From Pseudomonas berkeleyensis (GTDB taxonomy: Bacteria; Pseudomonadota; Gammaproteobacteria; Pseudomonadales; Pseudomonadaceae), in NCBI RefSeq assembly GCF_014109765.1, contig NZ_CP059139.1, positions 4,710,501 to 4,774,500 on the forward strand: 64,000 bases of DNA, given 5' to 3'. The position numbers and the translations under genes are program-made. The notes under the pieces were generated by a model, which ran no database searches, was not told where the DNA came from, and was given only the letters and a program-made list of their open reading frames with translations. Shown in pieces: positions 34,473-49,637 of the stretch (position 1 is its first letter; every line of letters starts with the position of its first letter).

Positions 34473-35078
34473 ATGAAGCTGTATTACAAAGCCGGCGCCT
34501 GTTCGCTCTCGCCTCATATCGCTCTGCTAGAGGCAGGCCTGACCTTCGAACTGGAAGCGGTCGACCTCAAGACCAAAATCACCGAATCGGGTGCCGACTT
34601 CACTGCGATCAACAGCAAGGGCTATGTGCCCGCCCTGGTACTGGACAATGGCAAGGTGCTGACCGAGGGCGCCGCCATCGTCCAGTACATCGCCGACCTC
34701 AAACCCGAGAGCGGCCTGGCGCCAGCCAATGGCAGCGAGGCGCGCTATGAGCTGCAAAGCTGGTTGAGCTTCATTTCCACCGAGTTGCACAAACCCTTCG
34801 GCAGCCTGTTCAACCCAGCCCAGAGCGCGGACTGGAAGGCCGCCGCTCAGGCCCTGCTGAGCAAACGCCTGGATTGGTTGGCCACGCAACTGGGCGAGCG
34901 GGAGTTCCTGCTCGGCGACCGTTTCACCGTTACCGATGGCTATCTGTTCACCGTACTGGGCTGGGCCAATCTCGTCGGTTTCTCGCTGGATGCCTGGCCA
35001 AACTTGCAGGCTTACCGCACCCGCATCGGCGCCCGCCCCAAGGTGATCGAAGCACTCAAGGCCGAAGGTCTGATCTGA
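34473..35078 (+). CDS. Glutathione S-transferase (GstA-like)
   Basis: 201 residues. N-terminal thioredoxin-like domain (MKLYYKAGACSLSPHIALLEAG, with Cys-Ser at the active-site helix as in beta-class GstA), the GSH-binding SNAIL-like VLTEGAAIVQYIAD, and an all-helical C-terminal domain (FLLGDRFTVTDGYLFTVLGWA). Detoxifies electrophiles with glutathione. Divergent regulator of the HxlR family and the operator-like repeat suggest inducible expression. Confidence 0.92.
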   Translation: MKLYYKAGACSLSPHIALLEAGLTFELEAVDLKTKITESGADFTAINSKGYVPALVLDNGKVLTEGAAIVQYIADLKPESGLAPANGSEARYELQSWLSFISTELHKPFGSLFNPAQSADWKAAAQALLSKRLDWLATQLGEREFLLGDRFTVTDGYLFTVLGWANLVGFSLDAWPNLQAYRTRIGARPKVIEALKAEGLI

Positions 35079-35087
35079 GGCACAAAG

Positions 35088-35115
35088 AAAAACCCCGAGC
35101 ATAGCTCGGGGTTTT
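35088..35115. terminator. Bidirectional terminator between gst and ssb
   Basis: AAAACCCCGAGC / GCTCGGGGTTTT, with an ATA loop, flanked by A and T runs. Serves both convergent genes. Confidence 0.9.
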
Positions 35116-35138
35116 CGTCTCAGCGCGACACTACGTTC

Positions 35139-35630
35139 TCAGAACGGAATATCGTCGTCGAAGCTGTCGTAGTCAGGCGCTGGCTGGGCCTGCTGCGGAG
35201 CCGGGCGCTCCTGACGCGGAGCCTGTTGCGGCTCGCGTTGCGGGGCCGGGCGCGATTGACGCGGAGCACCGCCCTCATCGCCACTCGGACGACCGCCGAG
35301 CAACTGCATGGTGCCCTGCATGTCGACGATGATCTCGGTGGTGTAACGCTTGATGCCGTCTTTTTCCCACTCACGGGTCTGCAGCTTGCCTTCGATGTAC
35401 ACCTGCGAACCCTTGCGCAGGTACTCGCCAGCGATCTCGGCAACCTTGCCGAACAGGGCGACACGGTGCCATTCGGTCTTCTCGACCTTCTGCCCGGTCT
35501 GCTTGTCGGTCCACTGCTCGCTGGTGGCCAGGCTCAGGTTGGTCACTGCGTTGCCGCTGGGCAGGTAGCGTGTTTCCGGATCCTGACCACAGGTACCGAC
35601 CAGAATGACTTTGTTAACCCCACGGGCCAT
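35139..35630 (-). CDS. ssb: Single-stranded DNA-binding protein
   Basis: 163 residues. OB fold 1-110 ([50 protein letters not shown]). A Gln/Pro-rich linker follows, and the acidic tip [10 protein letters not shown] is the partner-binding tail. Works in replication and repair; it sits two genes from uvrA on the opposite strand. Confidence 0.97.
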   Translation of the reverse strand: MARGVNKVILVGTCGQDPETRYLPSGNAVTNLSLATSEQWTDKQTGQKVEKTEWHRVALFGKVAEIAGEYLRKGSQVYIEGKLQTREWEKDGIKRYTTEIIVDMQGTMQLLGGRPSGDEGGAPRQSRPAPQREPQQAPRQERPAPQQAQPAPDYDSFDDDIPF

Positions 35631-35648
35631 AACGTTCTCCTAGGCTCC

Positions 35649-37034
35649 TCACGTCGCCGGCGCCGATGCGATCAGGCGCTCCACTGACGTGCGGTCCACT
35701 TGTTGGGTGTCCACTTTGATATAGATGGCCGCTTCATCGACCACCACCACGGCATCCGCCACTCCCGGCGTAGCCTTGAGGCGTTCGACCAGTCCGACCT
35801 CGGCCAGTGCCGCAGCGTCGAGCGGCAGGCGCAAACTGGTCACATACGGCGGTTCGCGCATAGTAACAGCAATGACCAGCCAAATTGCACAGAGCACGGC
35901 GCAGCCGATGAACACCCCGATCAGACCGGTGTGCTGATACAGCCAGCCGCCCAGAATGCCGCCCAGTGCAGCGCCGAGGAACTGACTGGTGGAATACACG
36001 CCCATCGCCGTGCCCTTGCCGCCAGCCGGGGCGACCTTGCTGACCAGCGACGGTAGCGACGCCTCCAGCAGATTGAAGGCGGTGAAAAACACCACGATAC
36101 CGACCACCAGAGCACGCAGGCCACTACCCAGCAACGCGAAATACAGCTCGCAAACCAGCAGCACCGCCACCGCGCCGAGCAGCACACGCTTCATCTGGCG
36201 CTTTTTCTCGCCGTAGATGATGAACGGCACCATGCCGAAGAAACCGATCAACAAGGCGGTGAGATAGACCCACCAGTGCTCCTCCTTGGCCAGACCACCC
36301 TGCTCCACCAGTGCCAGCGGCAACGCGACGAAACTGGCCATGAGCACCGCATGCAGCGCCAGGATGGCGAAGTCCAACCGCAGCAGGTCGGCATTCCTCA
36401 GGGTCGGCCACAGCGCCTGCGCCGCCACGCCCGACTCGCGGTGCTGCAACGGGCCGGCATTTTTCGGCACCACGCCTGCGACGATGAGAATCCCCAACAG
36501 CGCCATCGCCGCCGTCGCCCAGAACAACCCGGACAGGCCGAAGGCACGAGTCAGGAGCGGGCCGACGACCATGGCCACGGCGAACGACAGGCCGATGCTC
36601 ATGCCGATCATGGCCATGGCTTTGGTGCGATGCTGTTCGCGGGTCAGATCCGACAGCAGCGCCATCACCGCAGCGGAAATCGCGCCAGCGCCCTGCAACA
36701 CGCGTCCGGCGATCACCCCCCAGATCGAGTCGGCATTGGCAGCCAGCACGCTGCCGGCCGAGAAGACCAACAGGCCGACATAGATCACCGGCCGTCGGCC
36801 AATACGATCGCTGAGTATGCCGAAGGGAATCTGCAGCACCGCCTGAGTCAAACCATAGGCACCGATGGCCAGACCGATCAACGCCGGGGTACTTCCAGCC
36901 AGATCCATGCCGTAGGTGGCCAGCACTGGCAGCACCATGAACATGCCGAGCATGCGGAATGCGAACACCAAGGCAAGCCCGCCAGCCGCGCGTGCTTCGC
37001 CGCCACTCATGCGTTCACTGTGTGGATCGTGCAT
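35649..37034 (-). CDS. MFS transporter, YajR-like with C-terminal YAM-type domain
   Basis: 461 residues with 12 predicted helices. Motif A appears as GILSDRIGRRPVIYVGLLVF. The last ~60 residues (LPLDAAALAEVGLVERLKATPGVADAVVVVDEAAIYIKVDTQQVD) form a small ferredoxin-like domain as in YajR. Substrate unknown. Divergent from uvrA, with a 192-bp intergenic region in which no LexA box was seen. Confidence 0.9.
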   Translation of the reverse strand: MHDPHSERMSGGEARAAGGLALVFAFRMLGMFMVLPVLATYGMDLAGSTPALIGLAIGAYGLTQAVLQIPFGILSDRIGRRPVIYVGLLVFSAGSVLAANADSIWGVIAGRVLQGAGAISAAVMALLSDLTREQHRTKAMAMIGMSIGLSFAVAMVVGPLLTRAFGLSGLFWATAAMALLGILIVAGVVPKNAGPLQHRESGVAAQALWPTLRNADLLRLDFAILALHAVLMASFVALPLALVEQGGLAKEEHWWVYLTALLIGFFGMVPFIIYGEKKRQMKRVLLGAVAVLLVCELYFALLGSGLRALVVGIVVFFTAFNLLEASLPSLVSKVAPAGGKGTAMGVYSTSQFLGAALGGILGGWLYQHTGLIGVFIGCAVLCAIWLVIAVTMREPPYVTSLRLPLDAAALAEVGLVERLKATPGVADAVVVVDEAAIYIKVDTQQVDRTSVERLIASAPAT

Positions 37035-37226
37035 GGAACAAATCCCGTGGAAAATCAGCCGGCGATTCTAGCAGCCGGCGCGCCTGCGGCACAGGCACAC
37101 ACTTTGCCGCAGGGTGCCCCCTGGCCCTATACTCGACCGTTTTCCGCCCGCCCGGCGAGCCCCGTTGCAGGCCGCTTGCATTCAATGCGGCCCTGGCGAC
37201 GCAGACAGCTTTCAGAGGTTCCCTAA

Positions 37227-40061
<2,835 letters not shown>

Positions 40062-40064
40062 AAC

Positions 40065-40094
40065 GAAAGAGCCCCGTATCAGAGGGGCTCTTTC
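40065..40094 (+). terminator. uvrA terminator
   Basis: GAAAGAGCCCC and GGGGCTCTTTC form an 11-bp stem 3 bp after the stop codon. Confidence 0.85.
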
Positions 40095-40108
40095 ATGATG
40101 GACGACTC

Positions 40109-40130
40109 GTAGGGTCGCGCCATGCGCACC
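40109..40130 (+). repeat. GTAGGGTGCGC-family repeat
   Basis: GTAGGGTCGCGCCATGCGCACC, one base longer than the other copies, between the uvrA terminator and the ferritin gene. Confidence 0.55.
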
Positions 40131-40135
40131 AAACA

Positions 40136-40600
40136 TCACATCTGGCTTTGCAGGTACTTCTCCAAACCCAGCTTGTCGATCAGCTGCAGCTGGATCTCCA
40201 GCCAGTAGGCATGGTCTTCCTCGGTGTCCTTGAGCTGCAGCAAGAGGATGTCGCGGGTCTGGTAATCCTGATGCTTCTCGCACAGTTCTATACCCTTGCT
40301 CAGGGCAGCGCGCACTTCGTATTCCAGGGCCAGATCCAGTTTCAACGCTTCGGGCACGCTCTGACCGAAGGAGAAAGGATTCGGCGCCATGTCCGGTACG
40401 CCTTCGAGGAAGATGATCCGCTTGAGCAACGCGTCGGCGTGCTGGGTTTCCTCTTCCATCTCGTGGTTGATGCGCTCGTAGAGTTTGCTGAAGCCCCAAT
40501 CCTCGTACAACCGCGAATGAATGAAGTACTGGTCACGAGCGGCCAGCTCTCCCTTGAGCAGATGCTTGAGATAGTCGATGACTTCGGTATGGCCTTTCAT
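40136..40600 (-). CDS. ftnA: Ferritin-like iron-storage protein (FtnA/BfrA type)
   Basis: 154 residues from [20 protein letters not shown]. Ferroxidase residues are visible (Glu 18, Glu 51 and His 54 by E. coli Bfr numbering). Position 52, the haem-ligating Met in bacterioferritins, is Thr ([12 protein letters not shown]), so haem is probably absent. This matches the P. aeruginosa PA4235 protein, renamed FtnA, at the same locus. The upstream start at 40636 is rejected. Next to katG, so linking iron storage with peroxide defence. Confidence 0.9.
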   Translation of the reverse strand: MKGHTEVIDYLKHLLKGELAARDQYFIHSRLYEDWGFSKLYERINHEMEEETQHADALLKRIIFLEGVPDMAPNPFSFGQSVPEALKLDLALEYEVRAALSKGIELCEKHQDYQTRDILLLQLKDTEEDHAYWLEIQLQLIDKLGLEKYLQSQM

Positions 40601-40674
40601 GCCGTATTCCTTGTTGCATGCCTGAACAGAGTGCAATGCTCCGCTTGGCAGGGGCTTCGGTCAAGCAAAAGCAC

Positions 40675-40697
40675 AACGCCTCCACGAGGGAGGCGTT
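40675..40697 (-). terminator. katG terminator
   Basis: AACGCCTCC and GGAGGCGTT form a 9-bp stem about 37 bp beyond the katG stop. The trailing bases are T-rich on the minus strand (GTGCTTTTGCTT). Confidence 0.75.
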
Positions 40698-40733
40698 GCG
40701 GTTTACTGACGCAGCAAGCTGCTATTTAGCGAT

Positions 40734-42944
<2,211 letters not shown>

Positions 42945-43089
42945 CTAGACCCGCTTCGTCAGGCGAACCAATTCATGAAGCGTAACGGCGCGATAGTTAT
43001 TTTCTTTCATGCTCCAAACACCCTGCGCACGCCCCACAAACCGCCAGCAGCGCCCTGTACGTACGCCCAACGTAATAATTTCAGGCAAC

Positions 43090-43118
43090 AAAAAACCGGG
43101 CACTAGGCCCGGTTTTTT
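43090..43118 (-). terminator. rplQ (alpha operon) terminator
   Basis: AAAAAACCGGG and CCCGGTTTTTT form an 11-bp stem ending in a T-run on the minus strand, 14 bp after rplQ. Confidence 0.93.
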
Positions 43119-43132
43119 GTACAACCAGCAAC

Positions 43133-43519
43133 TTACTCGGCAGCTTCTACCGAACCGCCGACCGGACGGTCGACCAGTTCAACGTAAGCCATCGGAGCGT
43201 TGTCGCCAGCGCGGAAACCGCACTTGAGGATGCGCAGGTAGCCGCCGTTACGGGTGGCGTAGCGCTTGCCCAGATCGTTGAACAGTTTGCCAACGATGGC
43301 TTTCGAACGAGTACGGTCGAAGGCCAGACGACGGTTGGCAACGCTGTCTTCCTTGGCCAGGGTGATCAGCGGCTCGGCAACGCGACGCAGTTCCTTGGCT
43401 TTCGGCAGGGTAGTTTTGATCAGCTCGTGCTCGAACAGCGAGACCGCCATGTTCTGGAACATGGCCTTGCGGTGAGCGCTGGTGCGGCTGAGGTGACGGC
43501 CACTTTTACGATGACGCAT
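43133..43519 (-). CDS. rplQ: Ribosomal protein L17
   Basis: 128 residues, family length. Starts [21 protein letters not shown], the strongly conserved N-terminus, then [25 protein letters not shown]. Large subunit protein near the tunnel exit. Last gene of the alpha operon, 44 bp after rpoA, with a terminator behind it. Confidence 0.98.
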
Positions 43520-43563
43520 GGTTCAATTCCTTACCAAACTTGTTCGTTCGGTGATGATGACGA

Positions 43564-44565
43564 TCAGGCAGTAGCCTTATCGTCTTTCTTCAGACTTGCC
43601 GGCGGCCAGTTGTCGAGGCGCATACCGAGGGACAGACCGCGAGAAGCCAGAACATCCTTGATTTCGGTCAGGGATTTCTTGCCCAGGTTCGGGGTTTTGA
43701 GCAGCTCTACTTCGGTGCGCTGAATCAGATCGCCGATGTAGTAGATGTTCTCTGCCTTCAGGCAGTTGGCCGAACGTACGGTCAGTTCCAGGTCATCAAC
43801 AGGACGCAGCAGGATCGGATCGATCTCGTCTTCCTGCTCGATCACCACAGGCTCGCTGTCACCTTTGAGGTCGACGAACGCGGCCAGCTGCTGTTGCAGG
43901 ATGGTCGCGGCACGACGAATGGCCTCTTCAGGATCCAGGGTACCGTTGGTTTCCAGATCGATAACCAGCTTGTCCAGGTTGGTGCGCTGCTCGACACGGG
44001 CGTTTTCCACCACGTAAGCAACCCGACGCACAGGGCTGAACGAAGCATCCAGCTGCAAGCGACCAATGCTGCGGCTTTCATCTTCGTCGCTCTGGCGAGC
44101 GTCGGCCGGCTCGTAACCACGACCACGAGCTACGACGAGCTTCATGTTCAGGGCGCCGTTAGCGGCCAGGTTGGCAATGACGTGGTCGCCATTGACGATT
44201 TCGACATCGTGATCCAGCTGAATATCGGCAGCGGTAACAACGCCCGGGCCCTTCTTGGACAGAGTCAGGGTCACTTCGTCACGGCCGTGCAGTTTGATAG
44301 CCAGACCTTTCAGGTTGAGCAGGATCTCGATGACATCTTCCTGCACACCTTCGATCGCGGAGTACTCGTGGAGTACGCCGTCGATCTCGGCCTCGACTAC
44401 TGCACAGCCAGGCATGGAGGACAACAGGATGCGACGCAGCGCGTTGCCCAGGGTATGGCCGAAACCACGCTCGAGAGGCTCGAGGGTGATCTTGGCGCGG
44501 GTCGAACTGACCTCCTGCACATCGATGTGACGGGGGGTCAGGAACTCATTTACCGAAATCTGCAT
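43564..44565 (-). CDS. rpoA: RNA polymerase alpha subunit
   Basis: 333 residues. The N-terminal assembly domain includes [28 protein letters not shown] flexible linker is followed by the C-terminal domain with [21 protein letters not shown] (UP-element and activator contacts) and [27 protein letters not shown]. Alpha-operon gene 22 bp after rpsD. Confidence 0.99.
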   Translation of the reverse strand: MQISVNEFLTPRHIDVQEVSSTRAKITLEPLERGFGHTLGNALRRILLSSMPGCAVVEAEIDGVLHEYSAIEGVQEDVIEILLNLKGLAIKLHGRDEVTLTLSKKGPGVVTAADIQLDHDVEIVNGDHVIANLAANGALNMKLVVARGRGYEPADARQSDEDESRSIGRLQLDASFSPVRRVAYVVENARVEQRTNLDKLVIDLETNGTLDPEEAIRRAATILQQQLAAFVDLKGDSEPVVIEQEDEIDPILLRPVDDLELTVRSANCLKAENIYYIGDLIQRTEVELLKTPNLGKKSLTEIKDVLASRGLSLGMRLDNWPPASLKKDDKATA

Positions 44566-44587
44566 GGATGCACCTATTTTCTAGCCC

Positions 44588-45208
44588 TTACTTGGAGTAG
44601 AGCTCGACAATCAGGCTCTCGTTGATGTCAGCGGACAGATCGCCACGAGCCGGTACGTTCTTGAACACACCAGACTTCTTCTCGGCGTCTACTTCTACCC
44701 ACTCAACACGGCCACGCTGGGCGCAGAGCTCGAGAGCCTGAGCGATTCGCAGCTGATTGCGCGATTTCTCGCGAACAGCAACGACGTCGCCAGCCTTAAC
44801 TTGGTAGGACGGTACGTTTACGGTCTGACCGTTGACGCTGATCGCTTTGTGCGAAACCAGCTGACGGGACTCGGCACGAGTAGCGCCAAAACCCATACGG
44901 TAAACCACGTTGTCCAGACGGCACTCCAGCAGTTGCAGCAGATTTTCGCCGGTGGCGCCTTTCTGGCTGGCAGCTTGCTTGTAGTAACCGCTGAATTGAC
45001 GCTCCAGTACGCCGTAGATACGACGAACTTTTTGCTTCTCACGCAGCTGGGTGCCGTAGTCGGACTGACGGCCACGGCGCTGGCCGTGGATACCCGGGGC
45101 TGCTTCGATGTTGCACTTAGATTCAAGCGCGCGAACACCACTCTTCAGAAAGAGATCGGTGCCTTCACGACGAGACAGTTTGCACTTGGGACCAATGTAA
45201 CGAGCCAT
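44588..45208 (-). CDS. rpsD: Ribosomal protein S4
   Basis: 206 residues; 16S rRNA assembly initiator. [18 protein letters not shown] opens it; the S4 RNA-binding domain is [30 protein letters not shown]. The zinc-ribbon cysteines are incomplete (C- form). In gamma-proteobacteria S4 represses its own operon by binding near rpsM. Lies 17 bp after rpsK. Confidence 0.98.
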   Translation of the reverse strand: MARYIGPKCKLSRREGTDLFLKSGVRALESKCNIEAAPGIHGQRRGRQSDYGTQLREKQKVRRIYGVLERQFSGYYKQAASQKGATGENLLQLLECRLDNVVYRMGFGATRAESRQLVSHKAISVNGQTVNVPSYQVKAGDVVAVREKSRNQLRIAQALELCAQRGRVEWVEVDAEKKSGVFKNVPARGDLSADINESLIVELYSK

Positions 45209-45225
45209 TTCTCACTGTCTCCTGA

Positions 45226-45615
45226 TTACACGCGACGCTTCTTCGGCGGACGGCACCCGTTGTGCGGGATTGGCGTCACGTCGGTGATGCTGGCGATTTT
45301 GTAGCCGCAGGCGTTCAGAGCACGCACGGCGGATTCGCGACCTGGGCCTGGACCTTTGACGTTAACGTCGAGGTTCTTCAGACCGTATTCCAGTGCAGCC
45401 TGACCAGCGCGCTCGGCGGCGATCTGAGCAGCGAACGGAGTGGACTTACGCGAACCGCGGAAGCCCGAACCACCGGAAGTAGCCCAGGACAGGGCGTTAC
45501 CCTGACGGTCAGTGATGGTCACGATAGTGTTGTTGAAAGACGCGTGGATGTGGGCGATGCCGTCCACCACTGTCTTTTTGACTTTTTTACGAGTACGAGC
45601 AGCAGGTTTTGCCAT
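45226..45615 (-). CDS. rpsK: Ribosomal protein S11
   Basis: 129 residues, normal length. Conserved segments are [46 protein letters not shown] and the basic tail [15 protein letters not shown]. Platform protein near the E site. Lies 30 bp after rpsM. Confidence 0.98.
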   Translation of the reverse strand: MAKPAARTRKKVKKTVVDGIAHIHASFNNTIVTITDRQGNALSWATSGGSGFRGSRKSTPFAAQIAAERAGQAALEYGLKNLDVNVKGPGPGRESAVRALNACGYKIASITDVTPIPHNGCRPPKKRRV

Positions 45616-45645
45616 GACTAAATTCCTGTCGATTCGCGAATGCGA

Positions 45646-46002
45646 TTACTTGCGGATCGGCTTACGCGGGCCCTTACGGGTGCGAGCGTTGGTCTTGGTA
45701 CGCTGACCGCGAACCGGCAGACCTTTACGATGACGCAGGCCGCGGTAGCAACCCAGATCCATCAAGCGTTTGATCTTCATATTCACTTCACGACGCAGGT
45801 CGCCTTCGGTATTCACCTTGGCTACTTCGCCACGCAGTTGCTCGATCTGCTCGTCAGTCAGATCCTTGATTTTTGCTGCCGGGTTTACACCGGTAGCGGC
45901 ACAGATTTTCTGTGCGGTAGTGCGACCAACACCGAAGATGTAGGTCAGCGAGATAACAGTGTGCTTGTTATCCGGAATGTTAACGCCTGCAATACGGGCC
46001 AT
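45646..46002 (-). CDS. rpsM: Ribosomal protein S13
   Basis: 118 residues. [26 protein letters not shown]-terminus, helix-two-turn-helix, and the C-terminal basic tail [13 protein letters not shown] that contacts P-site tRNA. First gene of the alpha operon; a terminator and a promoter-like sequence precede it. Confidence 0.98.
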   Translation of the reverse strand: MARIAGVNIPDNKHTVISLTYIFGVGRTTAQKICAATGVNPAAKIKDLTDEQIEQLRGEVAKVNTEGDLRREVNMKIKRLMDLGCYRGLRHRKGLPVRGQRTKTNARTRKGPRKPIRK

Positions 46003-46061
46003 TCAGTGGAACTCCAATTGACAGCTACCTACGCCCCGGAAGCCAAGAAATAGGGCGCGAG

Positions 46062-46090
46062 ATATTAACGCTGTAAAAACAAATAATCAA
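46062..46090 (-). promoter_or_regulatory. Candidate promoter for the alpha operon (rpsM)
   Basis: On the minus strand TTGATT (46085-46090), a 17-bp spacer and TAATAT (46062-46067) precede rpsM by about 60 bp. The -35 lies in the U-run of the rpmJ terminator, so the two share bases. Confidence 0.6.
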
Positions 46091-46114
46091 CCCGACAGCG
46101 CACTAGCTGCCGGG
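46091..46114 (-). terminator. Terminator after rpmJ
   Basis: CCCGGCAG and CTGTCGGG (one G-U pair) with a loop, followed on the minus strand by TTGATTATTTGTTTTT. It lies 22 bp after the rpmJ stop and would separate the spc from the alpha operon. Confidence 0.75.
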
Positions 46115-46135
46115 CTTATCACGCGTGGTTCACAC

Positions 46136-46252
46136 TCAGCCTTGGCGCTGTTTGTGACGCGGCTCTGCGCTGCAGATCACCCGCACGACACCTTCGCGAC
46201 GGATAATTTTGCAGTTACGGCACAGCTTTTTCACCGATGCACGAACTTTCAT
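46136..46252 (-). CDS. rpmJ: Ribosomal protein L36 (zinc-binding C+ form)
   Basis: 38 residues. The complete C-C-C-H zinc ribbon is present: Cys 11, Cys 14 (LCRNCK), Cys 27 and His 33. It is the zinc-containing paralogue, so a zinc-independent copy under Zur may exist elsewhere. Lies 28 bp after secY, as usual for the spc operon. Too short to appear as a long open frame but translated codon by codon with a normal start and stop. Confidence 0.97.
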
Positions 46253-46280
46253 TACCAACTCCTCGAACCTTACGGGTGGA

Positions 46281-47609
46281 TCAGCGGAGCATGCCGCTGC
46301 CATAGCCCTTCAGGTTGGCTTTCTTCATCAGGGAATCGTACTGGTGAGACACGAGGTGCGATTGCACTTGGGACATGAAGTCCATGACAACCACGACCAC
46401 GATCAGCAACGAGGTCCCGCCAAGGTAGAACGGAACGTTGGCCGCGACCACCAGGAACTGGGGAAGCAGGCACACGGCCGTCATGTACAGAGCACCGAAC
46501 ATGGTCAAACGGGTCAGAACGCCATCGATATAGCGCGCCGACTGCTCGCCCGGACGGATACCCGGAATAAAGGCACCGGACTTCTTCAGGTTTTCCGCTA
46601 CGTCTTTCGGGTTGAACATCAACGCTGTGTAGAAGAAGCAGAAGAAAATGATCCCTGCACTAAACAGCAGAATATTCAACGGCTGACCAGGAGCGATCGC
46701 CTGCGAAATGTCCTGCAGCCAGCCCAGACCTTCGGACTGACCGAACCAGGCACCCAGCGAAGCCGGGAACAACAGCAGACTGCTGGCGAAAATGGCCGGG
46801 ATTACGCCCGCCATGTTCACCTTCAGCGGCAGGTGGCTGGTCTGCGCAGCGAAGACCTTACGGCCCTGCTGACGCTTGGCGTAGTGCACCGCAATGCGGC
46901 GCTGACCACGCTCGATGAACACCACGAAAGCGATGATCGCTACTGCCAGCAGGCCGATGGCGATCAGAGCGAAGATGTTGATATCGCCCTGACGAGCAGA
47001 CTCGAAAGACTGCCCGATTGCCGACGGCAGACCGGCGACGATGCCCGCGAAAATCAGCATCGAGATACCGTTGCCGACACCACGCTCGGTGATCTGCTCG
47101 CCCAGCCACATCATGAACATCGCGCCTGCCACAAAAGTGGTAACCGCTACGAAGTGGAAGCCGAAATCGCCCGAGAACGCCACACCCTGACTCGCCAGAC
47201 CAGCGGACATGCCGATAGCCTGAACGAAAGCCAGGATGAGAGTGCCGTAGCGGGTGTATTGGCTGATCTTGCGACGACCAGCCTCACCTTCCTTCTTCAA
47301 CTGCTCCAGCTGCGGGCTGACGGCGGTCATCAGCTGCATGATGATCGATGCCGAGATGTACGGCATGATCCCCAGTGCAAAGATGCTCATCCGCTCCAGC
47401 GCGCCGCCGGAAAACATGTTGAACAAGCTAAGAATGGTCCCCTCATTCTGCCGGAACAGATCCGCCAGTCGGTCTGGGTTGATGCCAGGAACCGGGATGT
47501 GCGCACCTATCCGGTAGACGATGATCGCCAGGAACAGGAAACGCAGACGAGCCCAGAGTTCGGACAACCCGCCACCTGCCAGCGCTGAGAGAGCACCTTG
47601 CTTAGCCAT
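46281..47609 (-). CDS. secY: Protein translocase subunit SecY
   Basis: 442 residues with ten predicted membrane helices. Family features are [17 protein letters not shown] at the N-terminus, [16 protein letters not shown], and the cytoplasmic loop [21 protein letters not shown]. Core channel of the Sec translocon. The gene starts directly after rplO stops (no gap), as in other pseudomonads. Confidence 0.98.
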
Positions 47610-48041
47610 TTAGTCCTCGAACTTACCGCCAGCTGCTTCGATAGCCGCACGCGCACCTTTGGTGACGGCGATACCTTTCAGGGTGACCGCACGGGTGACC
47701 TCACCGGACAGCATGACTTTTACGCGCTGTACGTGTTGGCCAACCAGATTGGCATCCTTCAGAGACTGCAGAGTGACAACGCCTTCAACCTTGTTCAGCT
47801 CGGAGGTGCGAATTTCCGCACGATCCATCGCCTTCAGGGAAACGAAGCCAAACTTCGGCAGACGGCGGTGCAGCGGCTGCTGACCACCCTCGAAGCCCGG
47901 AGCAATGGAGCCACCGGAGCGGGAGGTCTGACCTTTGTGGCCACGGCCACCAGTCTTACCCAGACCGCTACCGATGCCACGGCCCGGACGGTGCTTCTCG
48001 CGACGGGCACCCGGCGCGGAACGCAGATCGTTCAGTTGCAT
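47610..48041 (-). CDS. rplO: Ribosomal protein L15
   Basis: 143 residues from [20 protein letters not shown] (the longer start at 48158 is out of family). Gly/Arg-rich N-terminus ([19 protein letters not shown]) lies deep in the 50S; C-terminal globular part [20 protein letters not shown]. Adjacent to rpmD by 2 bp. Confidence 0.98.
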   Translation of the reverse strand: MQLNDLRSAPGARREKHRPGRGIGSGLGKTGGRGHKGQTSRSGGSIAPGFEGGQQPLHRRLPKFGFVSLKAMDRAEIRTSELNKVEGVVTLQSLKDANLVGQHVQRVKVMLSGEVTRAVTLKGIAVTKGARAAIEAAGGKFED

Positions 48042-48043
48042 GA

Positions 48044-48223
48044 TTAACCCTCCACCTTCAGCAGGTAGTAAGCCTTGTTGATCATGCCGCGGTTTTCCGG
48101 AGTATCCAGAACCTCTACGGTGTGACCGATGCGACGCAGGCCCAGGCCCTTGACGCAAGCTTTGTGATTGGCCAGGCGGCCATTGGTGCTCTTGATCAGA
48201 GTCACTTTGACGGTGTTAGCCAT
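48044..48223 (-). CDS. rpmD: Ribosomal protein L30
   Basis: 59 residues, E. coli length. Core is [34 protein letters not shown]. The longer start in the same frame is rejected because [12 protein letters not shown] is the family N-terminus. It lies 2 bp after rpsE. Confidence 0.97.
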   Translation of the reverse strand: MANTVKVTLIKSTNGRLANHKACVKGLGLRRIGHTVEVLDTPENRGMINKAYYLLKVEG

Positions 48224-48225
48224 GG

Positions 48226-48726
48226 TTAGAGAATCTCCTCGACGCTCTTGCCACGCTTGGCCGCAACGGATTCTGGAGACTGCATGGTCTTCAGACCCTT
48301 GAAGGTGGCATGAACCACGTTCACCGGGTTGGTCGAGCCGTAGCACTTGGCCAGAACGTTCTGTACACCAGCCACTTCCAGAACGGCACGCATGGCGCCG
48401 CCGGCGATGATACCGGTACCTTCCGAAGCCGGCTGCATGTACACCTTGGAGGCGCCATGAGCGGACTTGATCGGGTATTGCAGAGTGGTGCCGTTCAGAT
48501 CCACCTGGATCATGTTGCGACGAGCAGCTTCCATCGCTTTCTGGATGGCAGCAGGCACTTCACGGGACTTGCCGCGGCCGAAGCCGACACGACCCTTACC
48601 ATCGCCAACTACGGTCAGCGCGGTGAAGGTGAAGATACGGCCACCCTTTACGGTCTTGGCAACGCGGTTAACCTGAACCAGCTTCTCGATGTAGCCTTCG
48701 TCGCGCTTTTGGTCGTTATTTGCCAT
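48226..48726 (-). CDS. rpsE: Ribosomal protein S5
   Basis: 166 residues. Double-stranded RNA-binding fold with [25 protein letters not shown] and [15 protein letters not shown]; the loop around Gly-rich [15 protein letters not shown] is where ram and spectinomycin mutations occur. Sequence looks wild type. Lies 3 bp from rplR. Confidence 0.98.
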   Translation of the reverse strand: MANNDQKRDEGYIEKLVQVNRVAKTVKGGRIFTFTALTVVGDGKGRVGFGRGKSREVPAAIQKAMEAARRNMIQVDLNGTTLQYPIKSAHGASKVYMQPASEGTGIIAGGAMRAVLEVAGVQNVLAKCYGSTNPVNVVHATFKGLKTMQSPESVAAKRGKSVEEIL

Positions 48727-48729
48727 AAC

Positions 48730-49080
48730 TTAGAACTCCAGCCCGCCTTCACGAGCAGCATCAGCCAGCGCCTTGACGCGGCCGTGGTACTTGAAGCCAG
48801 AACGGTCGAATGCCACCTGGGTCACACCAGCGGCTTTCGCACGCTCAGCAACCAGCGCACCAACTTTCTTGGCCGCGTCGACGTTGCCGGTGGCGCCATC
48901 ACGCAGTGCTTTGTCCAAGGTAGAGGCGCTGGCCAGAACCTTGCTGCCGTCGGCCGAGATGACCTGGGCATAGATGTGCTGCGAAGAGCGATACACGCAC
49001 AGACGCACGGCTTCGAGCTCGTGCATTTTCAGGCGTGCTTTGCGAGCGCGACGCAGACGAGTAACTTTTTTGTCGGTCAT
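48730..49080 (-). CDS. rplR: Ribosomal protein L18
   Basis: 116 residues. Binds 5S rRNA with L5. Conserved [29 protein letters not shown] and [26 protein letters not shown] at the C-terminus. Lies 11 bp after rplF. Confidence 0.98.
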   Translation of the reverse strand: MTDKKVTRLRRARKARLKMHELEAVRLCVYRSSQHIYAQVISADGSKVLASASTLDKALRDGATGNVDAAKKVGALVAERAKAAGVTQVAFDRSGFKYHGRVKALADAAREGGLEF

Positions 49081-49091
49081 TTCTCAGCCCC

Positions 49092-49625
49092 TTACTTCTT
49101 CTTGGCTTCTTTACGACGGACAACTTCATCCGCGTAACGAACGCCTTTGCCCTTGTAGGGCTCAGGACGACGGAAGTCACGGATTTCCGCAGCCACCTGA
49201 CCCACCAGTTGCTTGTCGATACCCTTGATCAGGATTTCGGTCTGGTTCGGGGTTTCGGCCACGACGCCTTCCGGCAGTTCGTAGTCGATCGGGTGGGAGA
49301 AGCCCAGTGCGAGGTTCAGCACCTGACCTTTGGCTTGAGCTTTGTAGCCCACGCCGACCAGTTGCAGCTTACGCTCGAAGCCTTGGCTGACACCGATGAC
49401 CATGTTGTTCACCAGAGCGCGAGTAGTACCGGCCATGGCACGGTTCTGCTGGTCGCCATTACGAGCGGCGAAGCGCAGTTCGCTACCTTCCTGGATCACT
49501 TCCACGGACGAGTGAACGTTCAGTTCCAGAGCGCCCTTGGCACCCTTAACCGAGAGCTGCTGACCGGCGAGTTTGATCTCGACACCGGCAGGCAGCACAA
49601 CGGGGTTCTTAGCAACGCGAGACAT
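49092..49625 (-). CDS. rplF: Ribosomal protein L6
   Basis: 177 residues. [19 protein letters not shown] opening and [22 protein letters not shown]-terminal tail; contacts the sarcin-ricin loop. Lies 12 bp after rpsH. Confidence 0.98.
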   Translation of the reverse strand: MSRVAKNPVVLPAGVEIKLAGQQLSVKGAKGALELNVHSSVEVIQEGSELRFAARNGDQQNRAMAGTTRALVNNMVIGVSQGFERKLQLVGVGYKAQAKGQVLNLALGFSHPIDYELPEGVVAETPNQTEILIKGIDKQLVGQVAAEIRDFRRPEPYKGKGVRYADEVVRRKEAKKK

Positions 49626-49637
49626 GCTTATCCCCCC

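Noticed and set aside
37035..37226. LexA/SOS box before uvrA
   Set aside because: No CTGT-N8-ACAG match in the divergent promoter region; uvrA may not be LexA-controlled here or the box is too degenerate to call.
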